Source of the DNA: RGIG4079 sp045531405
GTDB taxonomy: Bacteria > Bacteroidota > Bacteroidia > Bacteroidales > Muribaculaceae
Assembly: GCA_045531405.1 (NCBI GenBank)
Contig: JAZSDX010000013.1
Location: 49,542 to 113,541, forward strand
Reading direction: 5' to 3'
Length of the DNA stretch: 64,000 bases
Part shown: positions 1 to 7,289 of the stretch, one piece after another
Numbering within the stretch: position 1 is the stretch's first letter
Layout of the letters: each line of letters starts with the position of its first letter
The notes under the pieces: model-generated
Told to the model about the DNA's origin: nothing
Seen by the model: the letters and a program-made list of their open reading frames with translations, nothing else
Databases searched by the model: none
Position numbers and translations under genes: made by a program

Positions 1-64
1 CCACATACAAATAGCAGAGAATCCAAATTAAATATTAATTCATTAAACAAAAGAAGAACAGATT

Positions 65-1486
65 ATGAAACTTAAAACAATTTTGAGCTTTATGCTTTCT
101 CTTGTGGCTATTGTCGCAGGAGCGTCTTCGGGAGTGATTATGGCGGTAGCCACAGACTTACCCGATGCCGGCAAGACTAATGCCGGAGCAGATTCAACCG
201 GTGGCGCCGATGGTATCGCTACCGAGACTCAAGGCCGTGCCGATGGTACAGAAGGCTTTTACTTGGAAGATGTTGACAAACGAATCGTAAAGATTCGTCC
301 AATGGCAACCCCAATCGACCAAATCAGCCGTTATGCTAAATCAACATCATGTAACAGTTTTGAGGTTAAGTATTATTCAGTAGGCACACGTCCTATCAGT
401 TGCAAGACAAGTGAAGAGGTGTCGGAACAATCAACCGGAGCGTCAATCTCATTGCCGGTAGATGATGCCAACATGTTTACTCTTGATGACACTATCCGTG
501 TGGTAGGTGTGAAAGGTCAATACAATGACAAAGGCGTAGCCTACGACCAAGACAGCGACAATGTGCCCGATTTGGTGCTTTGTGTGTGCGGTAAAGATGC
601 ATCAACAAACCTCCCAACAGTGTATGCCGTTAATGGTAATCTTGACTCAAGCGGCTATGCGACACTTGTACCTGCTATCCCAGCCGGCACAACACTCGTG
701 CGAATGGGTAAGGCTTGTGGCGAACTCGACGTGCAAACCGGTCGATTTAACAATATCCCAATGCCCGAGACGCAATATTGCCAAAACTTTATGATTCAAG
801 TAGAGCAATCAACCTTTGACAAAATCGCAGCCAAAGAGGTTAATTGGTCATTCTCGGATATTGAAGAAGATGGTATCTATGACATGCGTCTTTCACAAGA
901 AAACACATTCCTCTTCGGTGTTAAGAATGTTATTAAGCACGTAGCCAAAGATGGTATGAACACATGGTTTACCGGTGGTATTTGGTACATGGCCGGCAAG
1001 GATATCGAAGTGGGTGAATGGGACGCTGAAAAACAATGTGCCGTTATCACTGACAACAACTTGGTGGATATCACAAAAGACCTCTTCGTGGGTACCGGTA
1101 TCGGAAACAAACGCAAAATCCTATTCTGTGGTAGTGATATGCTCTCAGCATTCTCTAAGATTGAATCGGATAAATTCCGCTTGAAAGATACCGTTGAAGT
1201 GTGGAACCTCAAATTCAAATCATGGGATACTGACTTCGGTGAAGTATTGACAATCCATCATGAATTGTTTGACGCAAACGGTATGAGTGATTGCGGTTTT
1301 GCGATGGATCCCGAATACTTGTCAAAACGAGTACATGTATCTTGGTCACGCAACGTGCTTGACTTAAAGAAAGCCGGTGTGCGTAATACCGATGCGGTGG
1401 TGATTCAAGAAGTAGCATGCTTGTACTTGCGTTATGCTAAGGCTCACGCACGTATGCGTCTTGCACAAAACCCAGCACAAGGATAG
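65..1486 (+). CDS. Probable phage major capsid protein with a hydrophobic N-terminus
   Basis: A 473-aa protein that I read as the phage major capsid protein. After about residue 70 it has the pattern common in capsid proteins of Bacteroidales phages: a KIRPMATPIDQIS segment, then a YYSVGTRP segment, then a long mixed alpha/beta body ending in an Arg/Ala-rich helix. Its size and its place ahead of small head/connector genes fit. A strong terminator follows at once, as expected for a very highly expressed gene. Residues 5-30 form a hydrophobic, signal-peptide-like stretch followed by a Gly/Ala/Thr-rich linker, which is odd for a capsid protein. The assignment rests on pattern and context, not on a search. 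The alternative is another virion surface protein. Confidence 0.6.
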   Translation: MKLKTILSFMLSLVAIVAGASSGVIMAVATDLPDAGKTNAGADSTGGADGIATETQGRADGTEGFYLEDVDKRIVKIRPMATPIDQISRYAKSTSCNSFEVKYYSVGTRPISCKTSEEVSEQSTGASISLPVDDANMFTLDDTIRVVGVKGQYNDKGVAYDQDSDNVPDLVLCVCGKDASTNLPTVYAVNGNLDSSGYATLVPAIPAGTTLVRMGKACGELDVQTGRFNNIPMPETQYCQNFMIQVEQSTFDKIAAKEVNWSFSDIEEDGIYDMRLSQENTFLFGVKNVIKHVAKDGMNTWFTGGIWYMAGKDIEVGEWDAEKQCAVITDNNLVDITKDLFVGTGIGNKRKILFCGSDMLSAFSKIESDKFRLKDTVEVWNLKFKSWDTDFGEVLTIHHELFDANGMSDCGFAMDPEYLSKRVHVSWSRNVLDLKKAGVRNTDAVVIQEVACLYLRYAKAHARMRLAQNPAQG

Positions 1487-1512
1487 AGATAACGAATTAA
1501 AAACATAACCAC

Positions 1513-1552
1513 GGGGTGGGCAAGGAAATAACCGCCCACCCCTATTTTTTTT
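1513..1552 (+). terminator. Intrinsic terminator after the capsid gene
   Basis: A perfect 9-bp stem (GGGGTGGGC pairing with GCCCACCCC) with a 12-nt loop is followed by a T-rich tract at 1543-1552. It lies between the capsid stop and the next start at 1564, so it probably lowers read-through from the capsid gene into the connector genes. Confidence 0.85.
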
Positions 1553-1563
1553 GAATAAAGACA

Positions 1564-1962
1564 ATGGCGAAAAAGAAATATATAGCAAAGACCGATGTGA
1601 GTGTGAGTGTGTTGTTGCCAAGTGGCAAATCATTGCATGTGTCATTTGCGTCGTTGAGCAATGGCGGCAGTGTGTATTATACCACATCGGAGGAGGTGCA
1701 GACTGCGTTGGAGAACCATTATAGATATGGCAAACTTTTCAAAGAGGATAAGAGTTTTGATGAGAATGCCGTGCCCAAAGGGAAGACTGTGATGCCTATA
1801 GCCGGAGCGAGTGAAGGCCCGAAGAAGATTAAGGTGAATGATCCCGACGAGGCGAAAGGTTATTTGAGTGAGAAATTCGGTGTGTCTCGCACCAAGATGA
1901 AATCTATCAAAGCCATCAAAGATGAGGCGATGGCACATAACATAGAATTTGAAGGGTTATGA
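1564..1962 (+). CDS. Small phage head-region protein with HeH/LEM-like C-terminus
   Basis: A 132-aa basic protein directly after the capsid gene. The N-terminal half is beta-rich. A Lys/Pro linker leads to a C-terminal helix-extended-loop-helix-like segment (about residues 95-132) with the pattern DEAKGYLSEKFGV followed by an Ala/Ile-rich helix ending EFEGL. Segments of this form are common at the ends of small structural proteins in Bacteroides phages. Its stop overlaps the next start by 4 nt, so the two are probably translationally coupled. No enzymatic motif is visible. A head or head-completion role is inferred from position only. Confidence 0.55.
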   Translation: MAKKKYIAKTDVSVSVLLPSGKSLHVSFASLSNGGSVYYTTSEEVQTALENHYRYGKLFKEDKSFDENAVPKGKTVMPIAGASEGPKKIKVNDPDEAKGYLSEKFGVSRTKMKSIKAIKDEAMAHNIEFEGL

Positions 1963-2597
1963 TATATCAGTTGGCCGAGATAGTAAAAGATGTGAAGGTT
2001 GCTCTTGATGAGAACATGACAAGCGAAGGGTTGCTTGCGCTCGAAGATGTTGAGACCCTTTCGATGGAGGAGATTATCGAGTCGAAGGTGGTAGAGGCTG
2101 TGCGACGAGTGGAATCATCGGCACCGGTGAATATGCTTGAGAGTGGGCAGAACCTCGTCGATGCCATCTTTTGGAAAGAGAAAGGGAGTGGCTTTGTGGT
2201 GTTGCCCAGCGACTTTATGCGCTTGATGGTGTTCAAGATGAGTGATTGGGAGCGAGTGGTAACGGATGCTATCACGGTTGATGACCCGATGTATGCAAAA
2301 CAATCATCGAGATACAAAGGCATTCGAGGCAACAAGCAGAAACCTGTGTGTGCGATAGTGAATCGCCCCGAGGGGAGAGTGTTGGAGTTTTACTCGTGTG
2401 ACAACGAGAGTGCGACAATGGAGATGGGAGTCTATCGCCCATATCCTAAAATAGACGAGTATAAAGGAGTGGAGATAAGCAAGCGATGCTATATGGCTGT
2501 AATCTATACCTTAGGGGCATTGGTGTTGATGACCTATGGGGAGAGCGAAAAGGCATCGGTATTATTGGAACTATCTAAAAGTGTAATAGAACAATGA
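1959..2597 (+). CDS. Probable phage head-tail connector/adaptor-type protein
   Basis: A 212-aa protein of unknown molecular function. The N-terminal ~60 residues are acidic and helical. The middle has a conserved-looking block (LPSDFMRLMVFKMSDW, then YKGIRGNKQKPVC), and the end is helical and hydrophobic. I recognise this block as a type found in Bacteroidales phage structural clusters, but cannot name its fold. It overlaps both neighbours by 4 nt (ATGA junctions), which indicates one translationally coupled unit with the preceding head protein and the following fibre gene. A connector or adaptor role is inferred from size and order. Confidence 0.55.
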   Translation: MIYQLAEIVKDVKVALDENMTSEGLLALEDVETLSMEEIIESKVVEAVRRVESSAPVNMLESGQNLVDAIFWKEKGSGFVVLPSDFMRLMVFKMSDWERVVTDAITVDDPMYAKQSSRYKGIRGNKQKPVCAIVNRPEGRVLEFYSCDNESATMEMGVYRPYPKIDEYKGVEISKRCYMAVIYTLGALVLMTYGESEKASVLLELSKSVIEQ

Positions 2598-4027
2598 GCA
2601 AGACAATAGCAGGAGATGTGGCGATAGGACGCCATGTATATACCGGAGGCGATGCCAATGTAGCCGGGAGTGCCACCATCAAAGGGAATGTGAAAGTAGA
2701 TGGTTGGCTTGACGCGAAAAATATAAAGTATGCAAACAAGGGATTATTCCCGACCCAGGATAAACTGAAAGAGGCTTATCCCGAACCCAAGAGAGGGTGG
2801 TATGCCTTAGTGGGACAAACCATACCGGCATCAATCTATATTGTGGTAGATGGTGTGTGGGTCTACTCCGACAATACAAGCGATGACTTGTATGTGGATT
2901 TGACCGATTATGTCACAGAAGGTAAGTTGTCGGCAGAGCTACAAGGTTATGCGACGAGTGATGAAGTGGAGGCGGTGAGTGATGAGCTTAACACTCATAA
3001 GGCATCGATGGCAAGCGAAGTGGGTCGCATCAATGCAGAGTTGGCAGAACAACGTACCGACATCAATGGGGCGATAGCTTTAAGCAACAACGCATTGGAG
3101 GTGGCAAACCAAGCATCGGCACAAGTGGGAGAGATAAGTGGCAAGGTTGAAGAGAATCAATCGGCGATAGAGGCATTGCGATTGGATAATGCCAACAATG
3201 CAGAAAATATCGCCTCGCAAGGGGTGTCGATAGGTGAGCATGCTCTCACATTGGAGATTCACACCTCGTTGATAGCAGAGAACACAAGCGCTCTTGAGTC
3301 GATTAGCACCAAGAATATAGAGCAAGACAAGAAGATAGATAATGCAGTTGCGATGGGTTCAAATAACTCCGAAGCACTTGCTCGATTGGAGAATCAATTA
3401 ATGAACTTCAAAGACGAGGTAGGTGAGAGAGATACCCAAGTTGACAATAAGTTCTCAAACATCGAAACCACAAATGCGAAGCAGACATCGTGGCATGAGG
3501 CTCATAGCATCGTAAACATACACCGATTTATCTCTCAATCCGTGATAGAAGTGTCATTGCTCCCCGATTATGTTGGAATGATTCCGACTCAACTTCGCCG
3601 TAATGGATTGATTGTTATGGCAAACAGTTCATCGGGTTGGGGCGCATGGCAATTGGTTGATGCCGAGATATATTTAGATCTAACAGGATATGTTAAACTT
3701 GATTGGAACAACTCGCTATTGATAACCGAGGTTAATGCGCTTAAGAAAAAGATAAATTCGGAGGTAGCAAACTTGACGCTTGAGGACGAGGCAATCAAAG
3801 ATAGGATAATGGAGATGGATATTGCTCTTACGGCGGAGATAGATTTGCGTAAGGCGAAGGATAAGGAGCAAGATGGTGAGATAAATAATGTCAAGAATGA
3901 TTTGGCGAGTCAGCAGTCTTTGCTCAATAATTGTGAGCAAGTCATCTCTAATCAGGGAGACGATATTACAACACTTAATAACAAGATCGTTGAGTTGGAA
4001 CAAAGACTTAAAGCGTTGGAAAATTAA
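2594..4027 (+). CDS. Phage coiled-coil fibre/appendage protein
   Basis: A 477-aa protein. Residues 1-40 are a short-repeat beta segment of GDV/GGDANVAGSATIKGNV type, resembling trimeric beta-helix fibre starts. Residues 45-95 contain a block (LFPTQDKLKEAYPEPKRGW, then IYIVVDGVWV) typical of Bacteroidales phage fibre or appendage proteins. Residues about 108-300 and 385-477 are long heptad-rich coiled coils full of Ala, Glu, Asn and Ser. Between them sits a small globular segment (IVNIHRFISQSVIEV to GAWQLVDAEIY). This architecture fits a trimeric tail or head fibre shaft. Composition is close to the capsid genes, unlike the AT-rich genes that follow. Which host structure it binds cannot be told from sequence. 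Confidence 0.65.
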   Translation: MSKTIAGDVAIGRHVYTGGDANVAGSATIKGNVKVDGWLDAKNIKYANKGLFPTQDKLKEAYPEPKRGWYALVGQTIPASIYIVVDGVWVYSDNTSDDLYVDLTDYVTEGKLSAELQGYATSDEVEAVSDELNTHKASMASEVGRINAELAEQRTDINGAIALSNNALEVANQASAQVGEISGKVEENQSAIEALRLDNANNAENIASQGVSIGEHALTLEIHTSLIAENTSALESISTKNIEQDKKIDNAVAMGSNNSEALARLENQLMNFKDEVGERDTQVDNKFSNIETTNAKQTSWHEAHSIVNIHRFISQSVIEVSLLPDYVGMIPTQLRRNGLIVMANSSSGWGAWQLVDAEIYLDLTGYVKLDWNNSLLITEVNALKKKINSEVANLTLEDEAIKDRIMEMDIALTAEIDLRKAKDKEQDGEINNVKNDLASQQSLLNNCEQVISNQGDDITTLNNKIVELEQRLKALEN

Positions 4028-4052
4028 TAATCATAAAAATTAAAATAAAATT

Positions 4053-4625
4053 ATGGAATTACAATTTGAAAAAATCGGCAAGAAATGGGTTGCCGAATTT
4101 GAAGCGACAGGGAATTTCAATTTAAACATTGAACGTGTAGCACCAGAAAAAATACAAGTATTTCAGAAGGGTGCAGAGGATGGAGAATATGCATCGCAAG
4201 CATCGTGGTATAACAGCTATGCTTCAGCGATTGTTGACTATGATTTCAGTGCGTTGATATACCCCAAATGGATAAAGGTAGTAAGTTATTCTGAGCCAGT
4301 ACAAGCCATTGTAACTATGGAAGGTGAAAGCGGTGGCAGTGGTGCTGGTGGTGCTAAGATTGTTCCTTTAACTAATCAATGTAAAGTATATTATGATACT
4401 GAAAGCGTGAGAGGTTGGAAAGAATTATCTCTTAATTCTGATAGTACTGTTCCAAATCTTGGAGTTGCAATGTTAAAAATTGAATCGTTAAATGTATATC
4501 TTACTGATATATTAACTGATTATTTTACTGACAACGGAAGTATTACTATAATGGACGGTTGTCTTATATTAAGAAATATGTCAAATTTATTTGACGGTGC
4601 TAAATTACAACTTATTGAAGTATAA
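4053..4625 (+). CDS. Phage fibre-type structural protein, AT-rich C-terminal part
   Basis: A 190-aa protein. The N-terminal half (MELQFEKIGKKWVAEFEATG and the segment after it) is a beta-rich domain of a kind seen in virion proteins of Bacteroides phages. A Gly/Ser linker (GGSGAGGA, near residues 91-98) separates it from a Leu/Asp/Thr-rich C-terminal half. The DNA is much more AT-rich from the linker onward than in the upstream genes, which suggests the C-terminal domain was exchanged by recombination. No enzymatic motif is seen. A receptor-facing role is a guess from context. Confidence 0.5.
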   Translation: MELQFEKIGKKWVAEFEATGNFNLNIERVAPEKIQVFQKGAEDGEYASQASWYNSYASAIVDYDFSALIYPKWIKVVSYSEPVQAIVTMEGESGGSGAGGAKIVPLTNQCKVYYDTESVRGWKELSLNSDSTVPNLGVAMLKIESLNVYLTDILTDYFTDNGSITIMDGCLILRNMSNLFDGAKLQLIEV

Positions 4626-4630
4626 TAACC

Positions 4631-5227
4631 ATGAGCAAGCGAATACAACTAAATACAATAGATCTTGGTGGTGGAACTACTAAAGATTGTAATTGTGAAG
4701 CACTTGATCTAAGTGCTTATGCAAAGAAAGAAGATGTGCCTACAAAAGTAAGTGAGTTAGAGAATGATAGTAGGTTTGTAGAAAGTACTTCACTTGGCTC
4801 TGCTGCTTATAAGGATGTAGAGGATTTGCAAGGTGGTGGAGATAAATGGAATCTTTTACAAACTATTTCGTTGAGTGGTTCTGCTCAAAGTTTTCTTATT
4901 ATAACTAATATGGAAGATGGTTTATATACCGACGGTTTGCTTATTGTGGTTAATTCTTCTCAAGATCTTACTTTTAATTTTGGTTATAATGCTGACCAAA
5001 TTAAAGGAAAAGTTATTGAAATTGAAAGACTTGGAGTTTACCCTGAATATGGAAGTGCTAGTTCAATGGTAGCGTCTTTCTTGATTAAAGGAGATAATTC
5101 AGCAGTTATAAATGTTGTACATCCATCTTTCGGAGAACCAACAGTAGATGTTTCAAATTCTAATGGTGATGAATTGTCTGGGACAATTCAATTATATTAT
5201 AAAAAAACTTCAAACTTAAAATCATGA
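4631..5227 (+). CDS. Phage fibre/head-fibre-type structural protein
   Basis: A 198-aa protein beginning with an extended segment containing DLSAYAKKEDVPTKVSELEND, a repeat type that occurs many times in phage fibre proteins (the AYAKKEDVPTKVS pattern). The region from about residue 75 to the end is beta-rich and fits a C-terminal knob. The gene is AT-rich like its neighbours. Its stop overlaps, through ATGA, the start of a decayed reading frame that copies the next gene. A role in host recognition is inferred from domain type and position, next to the other fibre genes. Confidence 0.55.
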   Translation: MSKRIQLNTIDLGGGTTKDCNCEALDLSAYAKKEDVPTKVSELENDSRFVESTSLGSAAYKDVEDLQGGGDKWNLLQTISLSGSAQSFLIITNMEDGLYTDGLLIVVNSSQDLTFNFGYNADQIKGKVIEIERLGVYPEYGSASSMVASFLIKGDNSAVINVVHPSFGEPTVDVSNSNGDELSGTIQLYYKKTSNLKS

Positions 5228-5367
5228 AATTCAAAGTTTAATTTACTGATGTATTACACATAGTTGCGTGTATGCTATGTGCATTCGTGGTGAGTGCTAT
5301 TATTGCTCATTTTACTATAACACCTGGTAATTATTTCATTACTTACTCTATTAAAGAATACGTATAA
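5224..5367 (+). pseudogene. Truncated, stop-containing copy of the adjacent small membrane protein gene
   Basis: Translating from the ATG at 5224 gives MKFKV, then an in-frame TAA at 5239-5241, then a continuous frame (FTDVLHIVACMLCAFVVSAI and onward) to the TAA at 5365-5367. It matches the first ~35 residues of the next protein (MKLKF, TDILHLVICLVCAFLVSS, then FTI and P) and then diverges. The frame is kept after the stop, so this looks like a tandem duplicate that lost its 3' half and gained a nonsense codon. It sits exactly between the fibre and lysis modules. The alternative, a functional short peptide starting downstream of the stop, is less likely. Confidence 0.75.
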
Positions 5368-5369
5368 TT

Positions 5370-5645
5370 ATGAAACTAAAATTTGAATCAACAGACATTT
5401 TGCACCTTGTAATATGCTTGGTGTGTGCTTTTTTAGTTAGCTCATTTGTAGCTATGTTTACTATTGTACCTGCACCTGCTATTTGGGCAGGATTTTTTGC
5501 AGGTGTGGCTCTTGGTATGGGAAAAGAACTTGGCGACCATATGGCAACAGGTAATTCGTGGAGTCAAAAAGATATTATTTTTGATTTTATCGGAAGTACT
5601 ATTGGCTGTTGGGGTGGTATGTTGTGTTATTTAATTCATGTATAA
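5370..5645 (+). CDS. Small phage inner-membrane protein of the lysis cassette
   Basis: A 91-aa hydrophobic protein with two or three membrane segments (about residues 10-30, 33-50 and 70-90). The middle carries GFFAGVALGMGKELGDHMA and the end SWSQKDIIFDFIGSTIG, a pattern resembling the YfiM/DUF2279 group of small membrane proteins with conserved GKE and D residues. It lies directly before the amidase and overlaps its start (TAATG). It may assist lysis or anchor the cassette, but no activity can be assigned. A decayed partial copy lies immediately upstream. Confidence 0.6.
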   Translation: MKLKFESTDILHLVICLVCAFLVSSFVAMFTIVPAPAIWAGFFAGVALGMGKELGDHMATGNSWSQKDIIFDFIGSTIGCWGGMLCYLIHV

Positions 5646-6265
5646 TGGCTAAAATGATTCCTATTATCGGCAACGGTCATGGGTGGGACACTCCCGGTAA
5701 GTGTTCCCCCGACCACTCGCTACTCGAATACAGGTGGAACAGAGAAATAGCACAACGTGTAGTAGCACAGCTTGAGGCTGAGGGCTACGATCCTGTTCTG
5801 CTCGTGCCCGAAGATAAAGATATCGCTTTATCTACTCGTGTCAAACGTGTCAACAACCTATGTGCTAAATATGGCACAGCTAACTGCCTTTACATCTCTA
5901 TCCATTGCAACGCATCAGGTGCTGACGGAAAATGGCTCAATGATGTTACCGGTATCTCGTTTTGGACTTCCGTAGGACAAACAAAAGGCGATATCCTCGC
6001 TGATTGTTGCTACGAGGTTGCTGTCCCTCTTTGTGAGAAATTCGGCAAAAAAATACTCACTCAAAAATATCAAGATGGCGATATCGACTACGAGAAAAAT
6101 TTCTACGTTCTCAAAAACACCAAATGTGCTGCATGCCTGGTTGAAAATTGGTTCATGGATAACCAACACGATGTGCAATGGCTCCTCAGCGACGATGGTC
6201 GGCAGACTGCTGTTGACATCATCGTGGGTGGCATAAAACTATATATTCAACGCTATGGTAAGTAA
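5645..6265 (+). CDS. Phage endolysin: N-acetylmuramoyl-L-alanine amidase (Amidase_3)
   Basis: A 206-aa zinc amidase that cleaves the bond between MurNAc and L-alanine of peptidoglycan. The Amidase_3 signature is visible: zinc ligands His12 (GNGHGWDTPG), Glu28 (LEYRWNRE) and His87 (SIHCNAS), and catalytic Glu167 (LVENWFMDN). There is no signal peptide, so export must rely on the holin. The start at 5645 is chosen over an in-frame ATG at 5609, because it overlaps the upstream stop and puts the first strand (MIPIIGNGHG) at the N-terminus as in the family. It is the core of the lysis cassette. Confidence 0.9.
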   Translation: MAKMIPIIGNGHGWDTPGKCSPDHSLLEYRWNREIAQRVVAQLEAEGYDPVLLVPEDKDIALSTRVKRVNNLCAKYGTANCLYISIHCNASGADGKWLNDVTGISFWTSVGQTKGDILADCCYEVAVPLCEKFGKKILTQKYQDGDIDYEKNFYVLKNTKCAACLVENWFMDNQHDVQWLLSDDGRQTAVDIIVGGIKLYIQRYGK

Positions 6266-6734
6266 TATTATTCTATTTATAAATGCGATGGGTGAGGTAA
6301 TCGATATGCCTCACCTATATCGCCACTTCGGCATCAATCTCGGGTTGTGGTTATTGACCATTTGCGCCGTGCTGATAGACTTATGGGACGCAATCTATAC
6401 TGCAAGGCAGATGGGCATCAAAGTACGCTCACACAAATTGCGTATGACTATAAATAAGATGGGGGAGTATTGGCGAATAATGCTGTTAGGGTTTGTGTTT
6501 GACTTGATTGGCGTGATATTCCCGTGGTATGGTTATCCTTATTTGTCTATTGTGATATGTGTAGGGATAATGTGTATTGAGATAAAGAGCGTGTGGGAGC
6601 ATGCGAAAAAACGCAAAAGCCGTGTGGCAGATATACCCGACATCATTGAGGAGGTGATAAAGGCAACAAACAAGCCCGAAGCCGAAAAGGCAATTAACTT
6701 GATAAAGGAACTGATAGATGACAAGAAAGACTGA
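6255..6734 (+). CDS. Phage holin family protein
   Basis: A 159-aa membrane protein (133-145 aa if a later ATG at 6288 or 6306 is used). It has the form of holins common in Bacteroidales phages: MPHLYRHFGINLGLW, then a LIDLWDAIYTARQMG segment, KVRSHKLRMTINKMGEYW, and two further hydrophobic stretches (LLGFVFDLIGVIF, LSIVICVGIMCIEIKSVWEH), followed by a charged cytoplasmic tail. It should form the membrane lesion that frees the amidase. The gene overlaps the amidase end by 11 nt and the next gene by 17 nt, so the cassette is translationally coupled. The exact start is uncertain. Confidence 0.75.
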   Translation: MVSNIILFINAMGEVIDMPHLYRHFGINLGLWLLTICAVLIDLWDAIYTARQMGIKVRSHKLRMTINKMGEYWRIMLLGFVFDLIGVIFPWYGYPYLSIVICVGIMCIEIKSVWEHAKKRKSRVADIPDIIEEVIKATNKPEAEKAINLIKELIDDKKD

Positions 6735-7284
6735 AGATAATAATATCGCTGTGGGTATCGCTATGTTGATAGGTAGCATCGGCATGGTGTGTTTTTGTGT
6801 GGCATGTTTTTTTGCGTTGGTGCGATGCGTGCCGGAGAGAGATACTACCGAGCCAAAGCAAGTGCGTGATACTATTATAGATTATGTGATAGATACTATC
6901 CCATACTATGAGGTAGTGCCTAAGGATAGCGTGGTGGTTAGGTATGTTACCGAGCGAGTTCAAATAATTCATAATTCACAATGCATAATGCATAATGATA
7001 GCACTTATAGTTGTGATAGTATCCATAGTGATAGTGTAGATGTGGTGTTGCCTATTACACAAAAGCACTATGAGGATAGTACATTTAGCGCATGGGTGAG
7101 TGGATATAAGCCGAGCCTTGATAGTATCTATGTGTTTCCTCGCAAGGAGGTGCAGACGATAACGATACACACCAAAGAGCAAAAGCGTTGGAGCATTGGT
7201 GTGAGTGGGGGCATTGGCGTGGTGTATGATGGCAGTTGGCATTGTGGCCCTGGAATAAATGTAGGTATAACATATTCTTTTTAG
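6718..7284 (+). CDS. DUF6808-type single-span membrane protein, possible spanin-like
   Basis: A 188-aa protein with one N-terminal transmembrane segment (about residues 10-33), then a long Asp/Ser/Val-rich periplasmic part with repeated short D-S-V/I-Y motifs, and a Gly-rich C-terminus (GVSGGIGVVYDG to INVGITYSF) that looks like two or three outer-membrane-type beta strands. I recognise the layout as DUF6808, common after holins in Bacteroides phages. An inner-membrane anchor, a spacer and an outer-membrane-facing end make a unimolecular spanin an attractive inference, untested. Around residue 82 it contains IIHNSQCIMHN, encoded by a short CATAATGCATAATG-like repeat that may be a later in-frame insertion. 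Confidence 0.55.
   Translation: MTRKTEDNNIAVGIAMLIGSIGMVCFCVACFFALVRCVPERDTTEPKQVRDTIIDYVIDTIPYYEVVPKDSVVVRYVTERVQIIHNSQCIMHNDSTYSCDSIHSDSVDVVLPITQKHYEDSTFSAWVSGYKPSLDSIYVFPRKEVQTITIHTKEQKRWSIGVSGGIGVVYDGSWHCGPGINVGITYSF
6966..6999 (+). repeat. Short CATAAT/CACAATGCATAATG repeat inside the DUF6808 gene
   Basis: The stretch holds the overlapping units ATTCATAATTCACAATG and CATAATGCATAATG. Units of this type are familiar as dispersed intergenic sequence in several Bacteroidota, from memory. Here it lies in frame inside a gene and encodes an Asn/His-rich segment unlike its surroundings. It has no terminal inverted repeat and no duplicated target that I can recognise. Confidence 0.35.
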
Positions 7285-7289
7285 TTATT

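Noticed and set aside
877..1218. Long minus-strand frames across the capsid gene
   Set aside because: They overlap a clearly coding plus-strand gene, have no start context and no domain; they are shadows.
4053..5227. Possible diversity-generating retroelement target in the fibre genes
   Set aside because: No reverse transcriptase gene and no template/variable repeat pair was seen in the window.
5609..5644. Upstream start for the amidase
   Set aside because: It would add 12 residues in front of the first strand of the domain; the ATG at 5645 overlaps the preceding stop and fits the family.
6718..7284. Toxin-antitoxin pair or secretion accessory instead of spanin-like protein
   Set aside because: Overlap with the holin gene and the anchor-spacer-strand layout fit a lysis protein better.
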